64,000 nucleotides of DNA from Ottowia flava (GCF_008017535.1 NZ_VRUA01000007.1:1-64000), one strand, 5' to 3'; counted from the first letter of the stretch, positions 20,174 to 29,816 are shown. The notes: generated by a model not told the origin, from the sequence alone. Made by a program: numbers and translations.

Positions 20174-21031
20174 ATGAGCATCAGCACCGTAGGCATCGTC
20201 GGCGCCGGCACCATGGGCAATGGCATTGCCCAGGCTTGTGCCGTCTCGGACATCAACGTCGTGATGGTCGACATCAACCAGGCTGCCGTCGACAAGGGCC
20301 TGGCCACCATCGGCAAGAGCCTGGATCGCCTGCTGCAGAAGGAAAAAATCACCGAAGCCGACAAGGCCGCCGCGCTGCGCCGCATCAACGGCTCGACCAG
20401 CTACGACGACCTGAAGGGCGCCCAGCTGGTGATCGAAGCCGCGACCGAGAACCACGAACTGAAGAACAAGATCCTGAAGCAGCTGGACGAGCTGCTGCCG
20501 CCCGAGGTGATCATCGCCACCAACACCTCGTCCATCTCGATCACGCAGTTGGCTGCGGCGACCAAGCGCCCTGAGAAGTTCGTCGGCATGCATTTCTTCA
20601 ACCCGGTGCCGATGATGGCGCTGGTCGAGATCATCCGCGGTCTGCAGACCAGCGACGCCACGCACGACGCCGTTCACGCACTGGCCAAGACGCTGGGCAA
20701 GTCGCCCATCACAGTCAAGAACGCGCCCGGCTTCGTCGTCAACCGCATCCTGGTGCCGATGATCAACGAAGCCTTCTTCGTGCTGGCCGAAGGCCTGGCC
20801 ACGCCGGAAGACATCGACGCGGGCATGCGCCTGGGTTGCAACCACCCCATCGGCCCGCTGGCGCTGGCCGACATGATCGGCCTGGACGTCTGCCTGGCGG
20901 TGATGGAGGTGTATCTGGACGAGTTCGGCGACAGCAAGTACCGCCCCTGCCACCTGCTGCGCGAGTACGTGGCTGCCGGCCGCCTGGGCCGCAAGACCGG
21001 CCGCGGCGTATACGACTACGCCGGCAAATAA
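20174..21031 (+). CDS. 3-hydroxybutyryl-CoA dehydrogenase
   Basis: This enzyme oxidises or reduces (S)-3-hydroxyacyl-CoA with NAD(P). The 285-residue protein has the Rossmann loop GIVGAGTMGNGIAQ (about residue 7), the NTSS motif with SISI (about 119), the catalytic His in GMHFFNPVPMM (about 139) and NAPGFVVNRI with GLGCNHPIGPLALADMIGLD-like ending. GGAG precedes ATG 20174. It is a single-copy standalone gene here, typically part of butanoate/PHB or phenylacetate metabolism. Confidence 0.94.
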   Translation: MSISTVGIVGAGTMGNGIAQACAVSDINVVMVDINQAAVDKGLATIGKSLDRLLQKEKITEADKAAALRRINGSTSYDDLKGAQLVIEAATENHELKNKILKQLDELLPPEVIIATNTSSISITQLAAATKRPEKFVGMHFFNPVPMMALVEIIRGLQTSDATHDAVHALAKTLGKSPITVKNAPGFVVNRILVPMINEAFFVLAEGLATPEDIDAGMRLGCNHPIGPLALADMIGLDVCLAVMEVYLDEFGDSKYRPCHLLREYVAAGRLGRKTGRGVYDYAGK

Positions 21032-21184
21032 GCGTTCACGGGCCAGCGCCCCTGCCTGCGCAAGGGCTTGCGTGAGGGGCTAGCATGCGCAAGGGTTGCG
21101 GCAACGCCGTGCAGACGGCGGGTCGCGGCTCAGGGCGCTGTCGCCTGTTGCGGCGGCGTGATCGTCTCCTCATCAGGAATTCGC

Positions 21185-21604
21185 ATGACCACATCGCTCG
21201 ACAAAGTCCTCTATACCGCGCACGCCCACACCACCGGCGGCCGCGATGGCGCCTCGCGCAGCGACGATGGGCGCCTGGACATCCAGCTCACGCCTCCCGG
21301 TCAGGCCGGCAACGGCACCAACCCCGAGCAACTGTTTGCCTCCGGCTATTCCGCCTGCTTCATGGGCGCCATGAAAGCGGTGGCCGGCAGATTGCAGGTC
21401 GCGGTGCCAGCGGACGCCGCGATCGACGCCGAAGTCGACCTCGGCCCTACTTCACACGGCTACGGCGTCGCCGTGCGCATGAAGATCAGCCTGCCGGGCC
21501 TTGAGCGCGACAAGGCACAGGCGCTGATCGACGCCGCGCACCAAGTCTGCCCCTACTCCAACGCCACGCGCGGCAACATCCCGGTCACGTTGACGCTGGC
21601 CTGA
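21185..21604 (+). CDS. Organic hydroperoxide resistance protein (Ohr, OsmC family)
   Basis: Ohr is a thiol peroxidase reducing organic and fatty-acid hydroperoxides through two reactive cysteines. The 139-residue protein has the first in YSACFMGAMK (about 57) and the second in VCPYSNATRGN (about 122), with NPEQLFASGYS. AGGAAT precedes ATG 21185. It is convergent with dsbD, with only 15 bases between stops. No OhrR gene is adjacent. Confidence 0.93.
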   Translation: MTTSLDKVLYTAHAHTTGGRDGASRSDDGRLDIQLTPPGQAGNGTNPEQLFASGYSACFMGAMKAVAGRLQVAVPADAAIDAEVDLGPTSHGYGVAVRMKISLPGLERDKAQALIDAAHQVCPYSNATRGNIPVTLTLA

Positions 21605-21619
21605 GGCCGGCCAGGGCGT

Positions 21620-23890
21620 TCACAGTGCGGCGAGCGCCTGGGTCACATCGGACACGCTGAGCACTTCGCTCAGCACGACGGGCGCCTTCCCAGGCGCCTG
21701 CAGCACATAGACCGGCACACCCGCGCGGCCGAGCTTCTGCAGCTCGGCGCTGATGGTCGGGTCGCGCCGCGTCCAGTCGGCGCGGAAGGTTTGCACCTGG
21801 GCGTCGTCCAGCGCCTGCAGTACTTCGGCATTGGCCAACGTGGTCTTCTTGTTGTATTGGCATGTCACGCACCAGGCGGCCGTGAAATCCACGAACACGG
21901 GCTTGCCCGATGCCAGCGTGGACTGCACCGCCTGCGCAGTCCAAGGCTGCCAGCGCGCGCCAGCGTCCTGTGCCGCCGACGCCATCTCCGTTGCGGCAGG
22001 CATGCGCGTCACGTTGGGCCCCACGTTCCAGAGCAGGAAAGCCCCAAACGCCAACGACAGCGTGCCCACCACCCAGCGCGCGCGGCCGCCCAGGCCAAGT
22101 GCCCAGAGCAGAAGCGCGAGCGCAACCAACAACGCGAGCAGCGCCCCCGCGCCGTCGATACCGCTTTGCTGTCCCAGCACCCACAGCAGCCAGACCACCG
22201 TGCCGAACATCGGGAAAGCCATGAACTTGCGCAACACGTCCATCCACGCGCCCGGACGCGGCAGCATGCGCGCGAAGGCCGGCACCCAACTGGCCAGCAG
22301 GTAGGGCAGCGCCATGCCAACGCCCAACGCGGCGAAGATGGCCAGCGCCTGCCACGCGGGTAGGCCCATCGCCAGCCCCAGCGATGCGCCCATGAACGGC
22401 GCCGTGCAAGGCGACGCCACCGCCACCGCGAGCACGCCCGACAGCAGGGAGTTGACCACCGGGTGGCGCGCCTCCATCGAAGCCACGCTGCTCGGCAAGA
22501 AGTGGCCAAACTCGAACACGCCCGCCAGGTTCAGCCCGATCACGGTGAACAACACCGCCAGTGCCGCGACCACACCCGGTGACTGCAGCTGAAAACCCCA
22601 GCCCAGCTGCTGGCCGGCCGCGCGTAGCGCCAGCACCAGCGCGCCCAGCGCCAGAAAGGACAGCACCACGCCCGCGCTGTAGGCCACGCCGCTGATGCGG
22701 TGGGCGCGCCGGTCGTCGGCGTGCTGCGTGAAGCCCAGCACCTTGATCGCCAGCACCGGGAACACGCAGGGCATCAGGTTCAGCACCAGGCCGCCCAGCA
22801 GGGCGCCGAGCAGCGCCAGCGCGAACGTGCTGGCGGGCACCGCCGTGACCGCCGTGACCGGCGTGGCCGGCGCCTTGGCCGCGCCCCCACCCGCGGCGGC
22901 GCTTTCGGCGTTGGCGCGTAGCGCCGCCTCCAGCGCAGGCGAAACGACCGCGGCCTGCGCCAGCGCTGGCCAGGCGCCTTCGACCGGCGCTTCTGCCCGC
23001 CAGCCCTGCTCCCCCGCCACCAGCACCAGGGGCATCGTTTGGGGCGACTCGGCCCGCTCGGGCGAGACCGGAAAGTCGGCCGTCCAGACCTCGCCGTCCC
23101 AGCGCTGGCTCCAGGTGCGCGGGCCCGTCGGCTCGCCCTGTGCCGCCAGCTTGGCAGCGGTCAGCAGCACGTTGGGCGTTTCAGGGAACAACTCCAGCGT
23201 CTGGTTCCTGACGCTGGCCGGCAGGCCGCTGATGCGCACCGCGATGCGCTGGCCGCCATCCTTGAGGCTGACCTGCTGGCTGCCGGCCAGCGCCTGGGGC
23301 TGATGCTTCAGCGCCGCATCGAACGCCGCGCCGTGCAAGCCGGTCGAGCTGCGCAGCGGCAGCTTGAGGGCAAATTCGCCGTCCTGCGGAATGCATTCCT
23401 GCCGGCAGACCAGCCAGGTGGCCTTCAGGCGGATGTCCATCGCCTCGTCCAGCACGCCGGGCTTGTATTCGGGGGTGATGATCAGCGGCACCGGCAGCAG
23501 CACCGTGTCGCCATAACCGTAGTTGGCCAGCTCGCCGATCGGGAATTTGCTGGGCAGCGGCCAGGCGATGTCGCCGGCCATCACGCCAGGCGGCAGCGTC
23601 CATTCCAGCTCGGTCGGCATGCCGGAGTCGCCGGCGTTCTTCCAGTAGGTGTGCCAGTCCGGCGCATGCGTGATCTGCAGGCCGACCCACACCGGCTGGC
23701 CGGCCGCGGCTTCCGGCGTCAACCCGAGGGGAACGCCCTGCGGCGCGTGCGCCAACAGCGTGGCCTGCACCTGGTCGGTGCGGACTTCGTTTTTGGGAAG
23801 AATATTGGCTCTGGCGCCCGTCAGAAAAGCGCAGGCAGCTATAAAAACAATAGCCACCAGAAAGAACGGGGACGCACGCAGACGGGACAT
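21620..23890 (-). CDS. Thiol:disulfide interchange protein DsbD/ScsB family
   Basis: This transmembrane reductase passes electrons from cytoplasmic thioredoxin to periplasmic proteins. The 756-residue protein has a signal peptide, an N-terminal periplasmic DsbD-type domain (about 30-290), an eight-helix central domain with MPCVFPVLA and SPCTAPFMG cysteines (about 400-640), and a C-terminal thioredoxin-like domain with WCVTCQ (about 670). ATG 23890 is chosen because the upstream extension lacks signal features. The signal-peptide segment FIAACAFLTGARA is encoded by a TGCGCA repeat. Confidence 0.93.
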   Translation of the reverse strand: MSRLRASPFFLVAIVFIAACAFLTGARANILPKNEVRTDQVQATLLAHAPQGVPLGLTPEAAAGQPVWVGLQITHAPDWHTYWKNAGDSGMPTELEWTLPPGVMAGDIAWPLPSKFPIGELANYGYGDTVLLPVPLIITPEYKPGVLDEAMDIRLKATWLVCRQECIPQDGEFALKLPLRSSTGLHGAAFDAALKHQPQALAGSQQVSLKDGGQRIAVRISGLPASVRNQTLELFPETPNVLLTAAKLAAQGEPTGPRTWSQRWDGEVWTADFPVSPERAESPQTMPLVLVAGEQGWRAEAPVEGAWPALAQAAVVSPALEAALRANAESAAAGGGAAKAPATPVTAVTAVPASTFALALLGALLGGLVLNLMPCVFPVLAIKVLGFTQHADDRRAHRISGVAYSAGVVLSFLALGALVLALRAAGQQLGWGFQLQSPGVVAALAVLFTVIGLNLAGVFEFGHFLPSSVASMEARHPVVNSLLSGVLAVAVASPCTAPFMGASLGLAMGLPAWQALAIFAALGVGMALPYLLASWVPAFARMLPRPGAWMDVLRKFMAFPMFGTVVWLLWVLGQQSGIDGAGALLALLVALALLLWALGLGGRARWVVGTLSLAFGAFLLWNVGPNVTRMPAATEMASAAQDAGARWQPWTAQAVQSTLASGKPVFVDFTAAWCVTCQYNKKTTLANAEVLQALDDAQVQTFRADWTRRDPTISAELQKLGRAGVPVYVLQAPGKAPVVLSEVLSVSDVTQALAAL
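23804..23846 (-). repeat. TGCGCA dispersed repeat, copy 7, inside the dsbD signal peptide
   Basis: On the minus strand TTTATAGCTGCCTGCGC, then TTCTGACGGGCGCCAGAGCC, follows the consensus and encodes FIAACAFLTGARA in-frame at the end of the DsbD signal peptide. Confidence 0.8.
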
Positions 23891-24093
23891 GGGAGCAGCC
23901 GGAACACCAAACGACGTAGGAGCCCGACGCACCCCAATGGTTCCGCCAGGCCAGACGGTGTCGCGGGAATGGCACGCGACACCGGCAAATGTCGCACAAA
24001 CGTGGTAATTTTTAAGGACATCCCGTGTCATGCCCTTGCGCGCCCGGTGCAATGCCGGTCCGTCAGGTTCACGAGCTCAGGAGCCCGGCTGCC

Positions 24094-25374
24094 ATGCGTC
24101 TGTCCTTTTCGTCTGCCTCCAGCGACCCCGATGGATCCCTGCTGAGCCCTTGGGCGCTGCGTCTGCGCCAACGCTTCAACCTGCCGCTGCTGGTGCGCTG
24201 GAACGGCGGCAAAAGCCTGCGCCTGGGCGAGTTCGAGCAGCCCCGCGTCACCGTTGACGTGCGCGACGCCGCAGGCGCCGCGGCGCTGCTCTCGCCATCG
24301 CTCGACAACCTGGGCCAGGCTTATGTGGAAGGCCACATCGACGTTACCGGGACGGTGCAGGACGTCATGGACGTGGCCCACCGCTTGGCTGAAGCGGGCT
24401 CGCAGATGGACACCAGCGGGCGCTGGGTGCGCCGCATCGTGCACCAGTTGGCCGACGCGAGCAGCCACAGCAAGAAGGTGGACCGCGAGTCGATCCACTA
24501 CCACTACGACGTCTCCAACGCCTTCTACGCCGAGTGGCTGGACCCGGCCATGGTCTATTCCTGCGCCTACTTCGAGCACGGTGACGAAACCCTGGCCGAG
24601 GCGCAGACCAGGAAGATCGACCACATCCTCACCAAGCTGCGCATCGAGCCCGGCCAGCGCCTGCTCGACGTCGGCTGCGGCTGGGGCGCGCTGGTGCTGC
24701 GTGCGGCCGAGCGCTTCGGCGCGCGCTGCGTGGGCATCACGCTGTCGCAGAACCAGGCCGACCTGGCCAACGAACGGGTGCGCGCCGCCGGCCTGCAAGA
24801 CCGGATCGAGATTCGCCTGCAGGACTACCGCGACGTGAAGGAAACGTTCGACCGCATCAGCAGCGTCGGCATGTTCGAGCACGTGGGGCTGAAGAACCTG
24901 GCGGGCTACTTCCGCATCCTCCACGACCTGCTGGTGCCCGGCGGCTGGGCGCTCAACCACGGCATTACCTCCAGCGACCCGCAGAACGGCGAAACCCGCC
25001 ATGGCGGCGGCCGCTTTATCGACCGCTACGTCTTCCCCAACGGTGAATTGCCCCACATCGGCACCGTGCTGACCACCATGCAGGAAGGCGGCCTGGAAGC
25101 CATCGACGCAGAAAACCTACGCCGCCACTACGCCCGCACCCTGCGCTGCTGGAGCGACGCCTTCGAAGCCAAGGCCGCGCACCTGAAGACCCTGGTCGAC
25201 AACAAAACATGGCGCATCTGGCGCATGTACCTAGTCGGCAGCCAATGGGCGTTTGAAAACGACGACATTGCGCTGTTCCAGGTGTTGTGCCACCGCGCGG
25301 GACAAGATGCCACGGGGCTGCCTTGGTCGCGCCGATGGATGTACGTGGGCGAGCCCGGGCGCACCAACAATTGA
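24094..25374 (+). CDS. cfa: Cyclopropane-fatty-acyl-phospholipid synthase
   Basis: Cfa transfers a methylene from S-adenosylmethionine to unsaturated acyl chains in membrane phospholipids. The 426-residue protein has IHYHYDVSNAFY (about 144), VYSCAYFEHGDETL (about 161), the SAM site LLDVGCGWGALV (about 195) and the YVFPNGELPHI segment with the catalytic acidic/His cluster downstream. ATG 24094 follows AGGAG by 10 bases. It is divergent from dsbD. Confidence 0.94.
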   Translation: MRLSFSSASSDPDGSLLSPWALRLRQRFNLPLLVRWNGGKSLRLGEFEQPRVTVDVRDAAGAAALLSPSLDNLGQAYVEGHIDVTGTVQDVMDVAHRLAEAGSQMDTSGRWVRRIVHQLADASSHSKKVDRESIHYHYDVSNAFYAEWLDPAMVYSCAYFEHGDETLAEAQTRKIDHILTKLRIEPGQRLLDVGCGWGALVLRAAERFGARCVGITLSQNQADLANERVRAAGLQDRIEIRLQDYRDVKETFDRISSVGMFEHVGLKNLAGYFRILHDLLVPGGWALNHGITSSDPQNGETRHGGGRFIDRYVFPNGELPHIGTVLTTMQEGGLEAIDAENLRRHYARTLRCWSDAFEAKAAHLKTLVDNKTWRIWRMYLVGSQWAFENDDIALFQVLCHRAGQDATGLPWSRRWMYVGEPGRTNN

Positions 25375-25449
25375 GGGCATGCAACGCGCCCACGCCAATG
25401 ATGCCCCCACAGGTATTGCCAAAACTCTGCGCCTGCCTATGATGCACCA

Positions 25450-25642
25450 GTCAGTTCGGGAGAGACCGACGCTTGCACGAGCGCCGGCGCCGAAGGAGCA
25501 ACCGCCCCGGAAACTCTCAGGCCAAAGGACCGAACCGACCATCGCACTCTGAAGAGCGGATCGCTTCGTCAGCATCCCACCGCAGGAGCAAGCGTCTGTC
25601 CCGGCGACACGACGTGAATCTCTCAGGTTCCAAACAGAGGGG
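25450..25642 (+). promoter_or_regulatory. Tandem glycine riboswitch
   Basis: Two consecutive glycine aptamers are visible. Aptamer 1 is closed by GTTCGG / CCGAAC (25454-25459 with 25530-25535) and has GGGAGAGACC, GCGCCGAAGGAGCAA and GAAACTCTCAGGCCAAAGG. Aptamer 2 is closed by CTCTG / CAGAG (25547-25551 with 25635-25639) and has CACCGCAGGAGCAAGC and GAATCTCTCAGGTTCCAAAC. These are the hallmark motifs of the gcvT element. The downstream gene starts 56 bases later and encodes a DadA-like FAD oxidase; glycine riboswitches usually switch expression on with glycine. Confidence 0.93.
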
Positions 25643-25697
25643 GCATGTGGCGCACCCGCGCCGGCATACCCATCCCTCGACGTTTTGGAGCTTCATC

Positions 25698-26963
25698 ATG
25701 AAATCGATCGCTGTCATCGGCGGCGGCATCACGGGCGTGACCACCGCCTACGCCCTGGCCGTGCGCGGCTTTGCCGTCACCCTTTTCGAAAAGCACCGTT
25801 ATGCGGCCATGGAAACCTCGTTCGCCAATGGCGGACAGCTGTCGGCCTCGAACGCGGAGGTGTGGACGCACCCGTCCACGCTGGTCAAGGGTCTGAAGTG
25901 GATGCTCAAGCCCGATGCTCCGCTGCTGGTCAACCCAAAACCCAGCTGGCACAAGCTGTCGTGGTTTGCGCAGTTCGTGGCGAACATCCCGCGCTACGAG
26001 CACAACACCACGCAGACCACACGCATGGCCATCGCCGCGCGTGAGCACCTGTTCCAGTGGGGCGAGGCCGAAGGCATTAATTTCGATCTGGTGCGGCGCG
26101 GCATCCTGCACATCTACCGCGACCGCGAGAGCTTCGAGCACGCAGGGCGTGTCTCCGGACTGCTGGCCGCTGGCGGTCTGGAGCGACGTGCGGTCACACC
26201 CGAAGAAATCCGCGCCCTGGAACCCACGCTGTCCGGCAGCTACTACGGCGGCTACTTCACCGAAAGCGACTCGACCGGGGACATCCACAAGTTCACCCTC
26301 GGCATGGCGGCGGCCATCGAACGGCACGGCGTGACCACCGTGTATGGCGCGAACGTGCGGGAGGTGGCGAGCAGCGGTGGTGAAGCCACGGTTGCTTTCG
26401 AGCGCGACGGTGAGCGCAGCGTGCACTTCTTCGATGCGGTTGTGGTCGCCGCCGGGGTGGCCAGCCGCAAGCTGGCGGCCCAATTGGGCGACCGCGTCAA
26501 CATCTACCCCGTCAAGGGCTATTCGATCACGGTGAGCCTGACGGACGAGGCCAGCCAGAACGCAGCGCCCACCGTCAGTCTGCTCGATGATGCGACCAAG
26601 ATCGTCACCAGCCGCCTGGGACCCGACCGCTTCCGCGTGGCGGGCACGGCCGAGTTCAATGGCGACAACAAGGACATCCGATCGGACCGCATCCGGCCGC
26701 TCGTCAACTGGGTGGAGCGCTGCTTCCCCGGCGTCAGCACGCGCCAGGTGGTGCCCTGGGCCGGTTTGCGACCGATGATGCCGGACATGATGCCGCGCGT
26801 GGGCCGAGGCAAGAAGCCCAATGTCTTCTACAACACCGGACACGGCCACCTGGGCTGGACGCTGTCGGCCGCCACGGCAGAGCAGATTGCCGAAGTGGTC
26901 TCGGCCGAGGCGGCTGGCAATGGCGCGCGGCCCGTCCGCGTTCCGCAACAGCTTGCGGTCTGA
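25698..26963 (+). CDS. D-amino acid dehydrogenase / glycine-oxidising FAD enzyme (DadA family)
   Basis: The 421-residue flavoprotein begins MKSIAVIGGGITGVTTAYAL, an FAD-binding Rossmann motif, and ends with NVFYNTGHGHLGWTLS, as in DadA-type dehydrogenases that deaminate D-amino acids and pass electrons to the respiratory chain. SFANGGQLSASNAEVW near residue 42 is typical of DadA. GGAG precedes ATG 25698. The tandem glycine riboswitch upstream suggests glycine is a substrate or signal; the exact substrate is inferred. Confidence 0.9.
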   Translation: MKSIAVIGGGITGVTTAYALAVRGFAVTLFEKHRYAAMETSFANGGQLSASNAEVWTHPSTLVKGLKWMLKPDAPLLVNPKPSWHKLSWFAQFVANIPRYEHNTTQTTRMAIAAREHLFQWGEAEGINFDLVRRGILHIYRDRESFEHAGRVSGLLAAGGLERRAVTPEEIRALEPTLSGSYYGGYFTESDSTGDIHKFTLGMAAAIERHGVTTVYGANVREVASSGGEATVAFERDGERSVHFFDAVVVAAGVASRKLAAQLGDRVNIYPVKGYSITVSLTDEASQNAAPTVSLLDDATKIVTSRLGPDRFRVAGTAEFNGDNKDIRSDRIRPLVNWVERCFPGVSTRQVVPWAGLRPMMPDMMPRVGRGKKPNVFYNTGHGHLGWTLSAATAEQIAEVVSAEAAGNGARPVRVPQQLAV

Positions 26964-27094
26964 AGCTGCAAATCATTCGGCTGCTCGACGCCGCTCCTCT
27001 GACTCTATAGTTGTGGCTGTGCGCGCAGCCACCCCTTGTGCAGGCGGTGGTTCGACATGGCGGATGGGCTGGCCGGGTTTGACAGGGGAACGCC

Positions 27095-27652
27095 ATGGGA
27101 CTTCTGACCTTCAGCATCAACGTCACCTTGGATGGTTGTGTCGACCACCGCGAAGGCATTGCCGATGACGAGACGCACGACTACTTCACCCGGCTGATGG
27201 ACGAGCACGGCGCGATGCTCTGGGGCCGCGTTACCTACGAACTGATGGAGAGCTACTGGCCGGCGGTCGCCCGCGGTGACGCAGAGGCACCGACGGCCCT
27301 GCGCGAGTGGGCGATCAAGCTGGACGCCAAACCGAAGCACGTGGTGTCTTCGACCAGAAAGGATTTCCCCTGGTCGCACAGCCACCTTGTCGCCGGCGAT
27401 CTGTGCGCCGGCGTACAGGCGCTGAAAGACGCCACCCCGGAAGGCGTGCTCCTGGGCAGCGGCAAGCTCGCGGCCGAACTGGACAGACAAAATCTGATCG
27501 ACGAGTACCGCTTGCTCGTCCACCCCAGAATCGCCGGCCATGGCCCAGCGCTGTATGAGGGCGGGCTGCCCTGCACGCGGCAGTTGACGCTGATTTCCGC
27601 GAGTCCGCTGCGCAACGGCGTGCTCGCCCTCCACTATCGGCGCGCGCGCTGA
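27095..27652 (+). CDS. Dihydrofolate reductase family protein (RibD C-terminal-like)
   Basis: The 185-residue protein has the RibD_C/DHFR-like fold: LTFSINVTLDGCVDHREG near the N-terminus, MLWGRVTYELMESYW (about 41-55), HVVSSTRK and VLLGSGKLAAEL, then LLVHPRIAGHGPALYEGG. Members are NADPH-dependent reductases; most stand-alone ones have unknown substrates. A good AGGGGAACGCC site precedes ATG 27095. It lies alone between the DadA gene and a convergent Bug gene. Confidence 0.85.
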   Translation: MGLLTFSINVTLDGCVDHREGIADDETHDYFTRLMDEHGAMLWGRVTYELMESYWPAVARGDAEAPTALREWAIKLDAKPKHVVSSTRKDFPWSHSHLVAGDLCAGVQALKDATPEGVLLGSGKLAAELDRQNLIDEYRLLVHPRIAGHGPALYEGGLPCTRQLTLISASPLRNGVLALHYRRAR

Positions 27653-27773
27653 GATCAGTCATCTGGTGTTCCAGCGACTCGGCAAGGGCTTTGTCCCGTC
27701 TCTGCTCGTCGGCTGGATCGGCCATGCCGGTGGTCGGCGGACTCAAGGCAAGTACTGCTGTGCCGTCGACCAT

Positions 27774-27806
27774 GAAAAAAAACGGCGCTTCAAACGAAGC
27801 GCCGTT
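27774..27806 (-). terminator. Intrinsic terminator after the Bug-family gene
   Basis: AACGGCGCTTC and GAAGCGCCGTT (11-bp perfect stem, 4-base loop) are followed on the minus strand by an eight-T run. It lies 33 bases past the Bug gene stop. Confidence 0.92.
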
Positions 27807-27838
27807 TCGTCCGTCGAGCGCCCTTGGCGCTGCCCCAG

Positions 27839-28810
27839 TCAGTCCAACGTGATCTTCAGGTCCTTGATCAACCGGTGCCAGCGCGCGGTTTCGGACTTGA
27901 TCAGGGCGGCGTAGGCCGCCGAGCTGCTGCCCACCGGCTCAATGCCGAATTCGATCAGCTTCTGCTTAATCGCCGGCTGCTGGATGACCGCCGACACCTG
28001 CTTTTGCAGCGCGGCTTTCACGTCGGCGGGCAGGTTGGCGGGGCCAACCAGGCCAACCTGGGCGGCGGCTTCCACGCCCTGGATGCCCAGCTCGGCAAAC
28101 GTGGGCACGTCCGGCAACTGCGGCAGGCGCTTGTCGTTGGCGACGGCCAGCGGACGCACCTTGCCGGACTTGATGAAGCCCGCGCCGGCGGCCATATCGA
28201 CCATCATCGCGGGAATCTGCCCACCCACCAGGTCGCCCAGCGCGGGCGCAGCACCCCGGTAGGGAATGTGCACCAGGTGCAGGCCCATGCGGTTTTTCAG
28301 CATTTCCATGGCCAGGTGGTGCGGGCTGCCTGCGCCAGCCGAGCCATAGCTGATCTTGCCGGGCTGCGCCTTGGCCTTGGCGAGAAAGTCCTTGGCGTCC
28401 TTGGCATCGACCTGCGGGCCGACCACCAGAATCATCGGAAAGCGCCCCATCAGCGTGATGGGCGTCAGGTCTTTTTCGGGGTTGTAGCTGAGCTTGCTGT
28501 ACAGCGCCGAGTTGAAGACCATGGTGCCGTTGTCGGCCGACATGACGGTGTAGCCATCGGGCGCCGAACGCGCGACCTCGGCCGCCGCGATGGCGGTGTT
28601 GGCCCCTGGCTTGTTGTCGACCAGCACCGGCTGCCCCACCTGCGTGGACAGCGCCTGGCCGATGGTGCGCGCCAGAAAGTCGGAGCCGCCGCCCGCCGGG
28701 TAGGGTACCAGCCAGCGGATCGGTTTGGACGGGTACGACTGCGCCAACGCAGCACCGCTGGCCACCGTGAAGGACAGACCCAGAACGAGGGCAGACACAA
28801 ATGGTTTCAT
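27839..28810 (-). CDS. Tripartite tricarboxylate transporter substrate-binding protein (Bug/TctC family)
   Basis: The 323-residue periplasmic binding protein has a signal peptide ending ALAQ, then YPSKPIRWLVPYPAGGGSDFLAR (split as IRWLVPYPAGGGSD) and GQPVLVDNKPGANTAIAA, the Bug ligand-loop signatures. These proteins bind carboxylates; TctA/TctB membrane partners are usually encoded elsewhere, and none is present here. It is divergent from an IclR regulator, 87 bases apart, which probably controls it. Confidence 0.93.
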   Translation of the reverse strand: MKPFVSALVLGLSFTVASGAALAQSYPSKPIRWLVPYPAGGGSDFLARTIGQALSTQVGQPVLVDNKPGANTAIAAAEVARSAPDGYTVMSADNGTMVFNSALYSKLSYNPEKDLTPITLMGRFPMILVVGPQVDAKDAKDFLAKAKAQPGKISYGSAGAGSPHHLAMEMLKNRMGLHLVHIPYRGAAPALGDLVGGQIPAMMVDMAAGAGFIKSGKVRPLAVANDKRLPQLPDVPTFAELGIQGVEAAAQVGLVGPANLPADVKAALQKQVSAVIQQPAIKQKLIEFGIEPVGSSSAAYAALIKSETARWHRLIKDLKITLD

Positions 28811-28897
28811 GATCTTGATTCCGTTAAGGCGCGTAATCGTACTTCCCATTGCGCAATACTCTCTCCGGATTTCCACCCATGCACCCGTCGATTCCAC

Positions 28898-29710
28898 ATG
28901 CCCACTGCTGCCCCTGAACCTTCCGCCCGCCGCCGCCGCGTCCAGTCGGCCGAGACCGGCATGGCCATCCTGAAGGCGCTGGCCCGGCTGGGCGGCGCTG
29001 CCAGCCTGACGGCGCTGGCACAGGCGGTGGAAGAAAGCACGGCCAAGGTCCACCGCTACCTGGCCAGCATGGTCGAAGAAGGTCTGGTGGTGCAGGACGT
29101 GACCAGCCAGCGCTACGTGCTCGGGCCTGAAGCCATTCACATCGGCCTGGCCGCGCTGCGCCAGTGCGACCCCATCCGCGCGGGCGAACCGGCCCTGCTG
29201 CGCCTGCAAGCCGAGCTGGGCGTGACCTGCTTCATCGCCGTGATGGGCAACCGCGGCCCGACCATCCTGCGCATTGAAGAACCGCCACTGCCCGTGGTGG
29301 TGAACGTGCGCGCGGGCTCGGTGCTGCCCCTGCTGTGGTCGGCCACCGGGCAAGCGTTTCTGGGCTGGATGGAAGGCGAGGCGATCGATCAGCAGGCGCA
29401 GTCCGACTGGGATGCCGCCAGCGCGGCGCAGCGCATGCTGCTGACCGACCTCGACGCCACTACCGCGTCACCCATCGACGTCCTGCGCGCGCGCGTGCGG
29501 GCTCAGGGGTGCGCCACCGTGCGCGACCTGCTCACCGCCGGCATCAGCGCCGTGGCCGCGCCGATCCTGCAGCACGACGGGCACGTGGTGGCGGTGCTGA
29601 CGGCGTTGGGGGCATCGGGTGGGTTTGACCCAGCGCCGGACGGGCGCATTGCGGTGCGCGTGGTGCGAGAGGCAGGGGAGATCAGTCGGGCGTTGGGGTG
29701 GGTTGGATAG
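28898..29710 (+). CDS. IclR-family transcriptional regulator
   Basis: The 270-residue protein has an N-terminal winged HTH (about 17-80, SLTALAQAVEESTAKVHRYL) and a C-terminal IclR effector domain (about 90-265). It is divergently arranged with the Bug gene. The shared region contains a 10-bp palindrome ATTGCGCAAT at 28848-28857, a candidate operator. The ligand is likely an aromatic or carboxylate compound, but this is inferred. Confidence 0.9.
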   Translation: MPTAAPEPSARRRRVQSAETGMAILKALARLGGAASLTALAQAVEESTAKVHRYLASMVEEGLVVQDVTSQRYVLGPEAIHIGLAALRQCDPIRAGEPALLRLQAELGVTCFIAVMGNRGPTILRIEEPPLPVVVNVRAGSVLPLLWSATGQAFLGWMEGEAIDQQAQSDWDAASAAQRMLLTDLDATTASPIDVLRARVRAQGCATVRDLLTAGISAVAAPILQHDGHVVAVLTALGASGGFDPAPDGRIAVRVVREAGEISRALGWVG

Positions 29711-29772
29711 AGGTCGGGTGGGCGGCCGCACGCCGCAGGCGCTGCGTTTGGTGATACATGGTTATTGAGATC

Positions 29773-29816
29773 AAATCGGCCTCTAACCCAAGCTGGATTT
29801 GCGCAAGCAGCTATTG
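29773..29816 (-). repeat. TGCGCA dispersed repeat, copy 8
   Basis: On the minus strand CAATAGCTGCTTGCGCAAA, then AGCTTGGGTTAGAGGCCGATTTGA. This is one of the best matches to the consensus. It lies downstream of the IclR gene. Confidence 0.85.
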
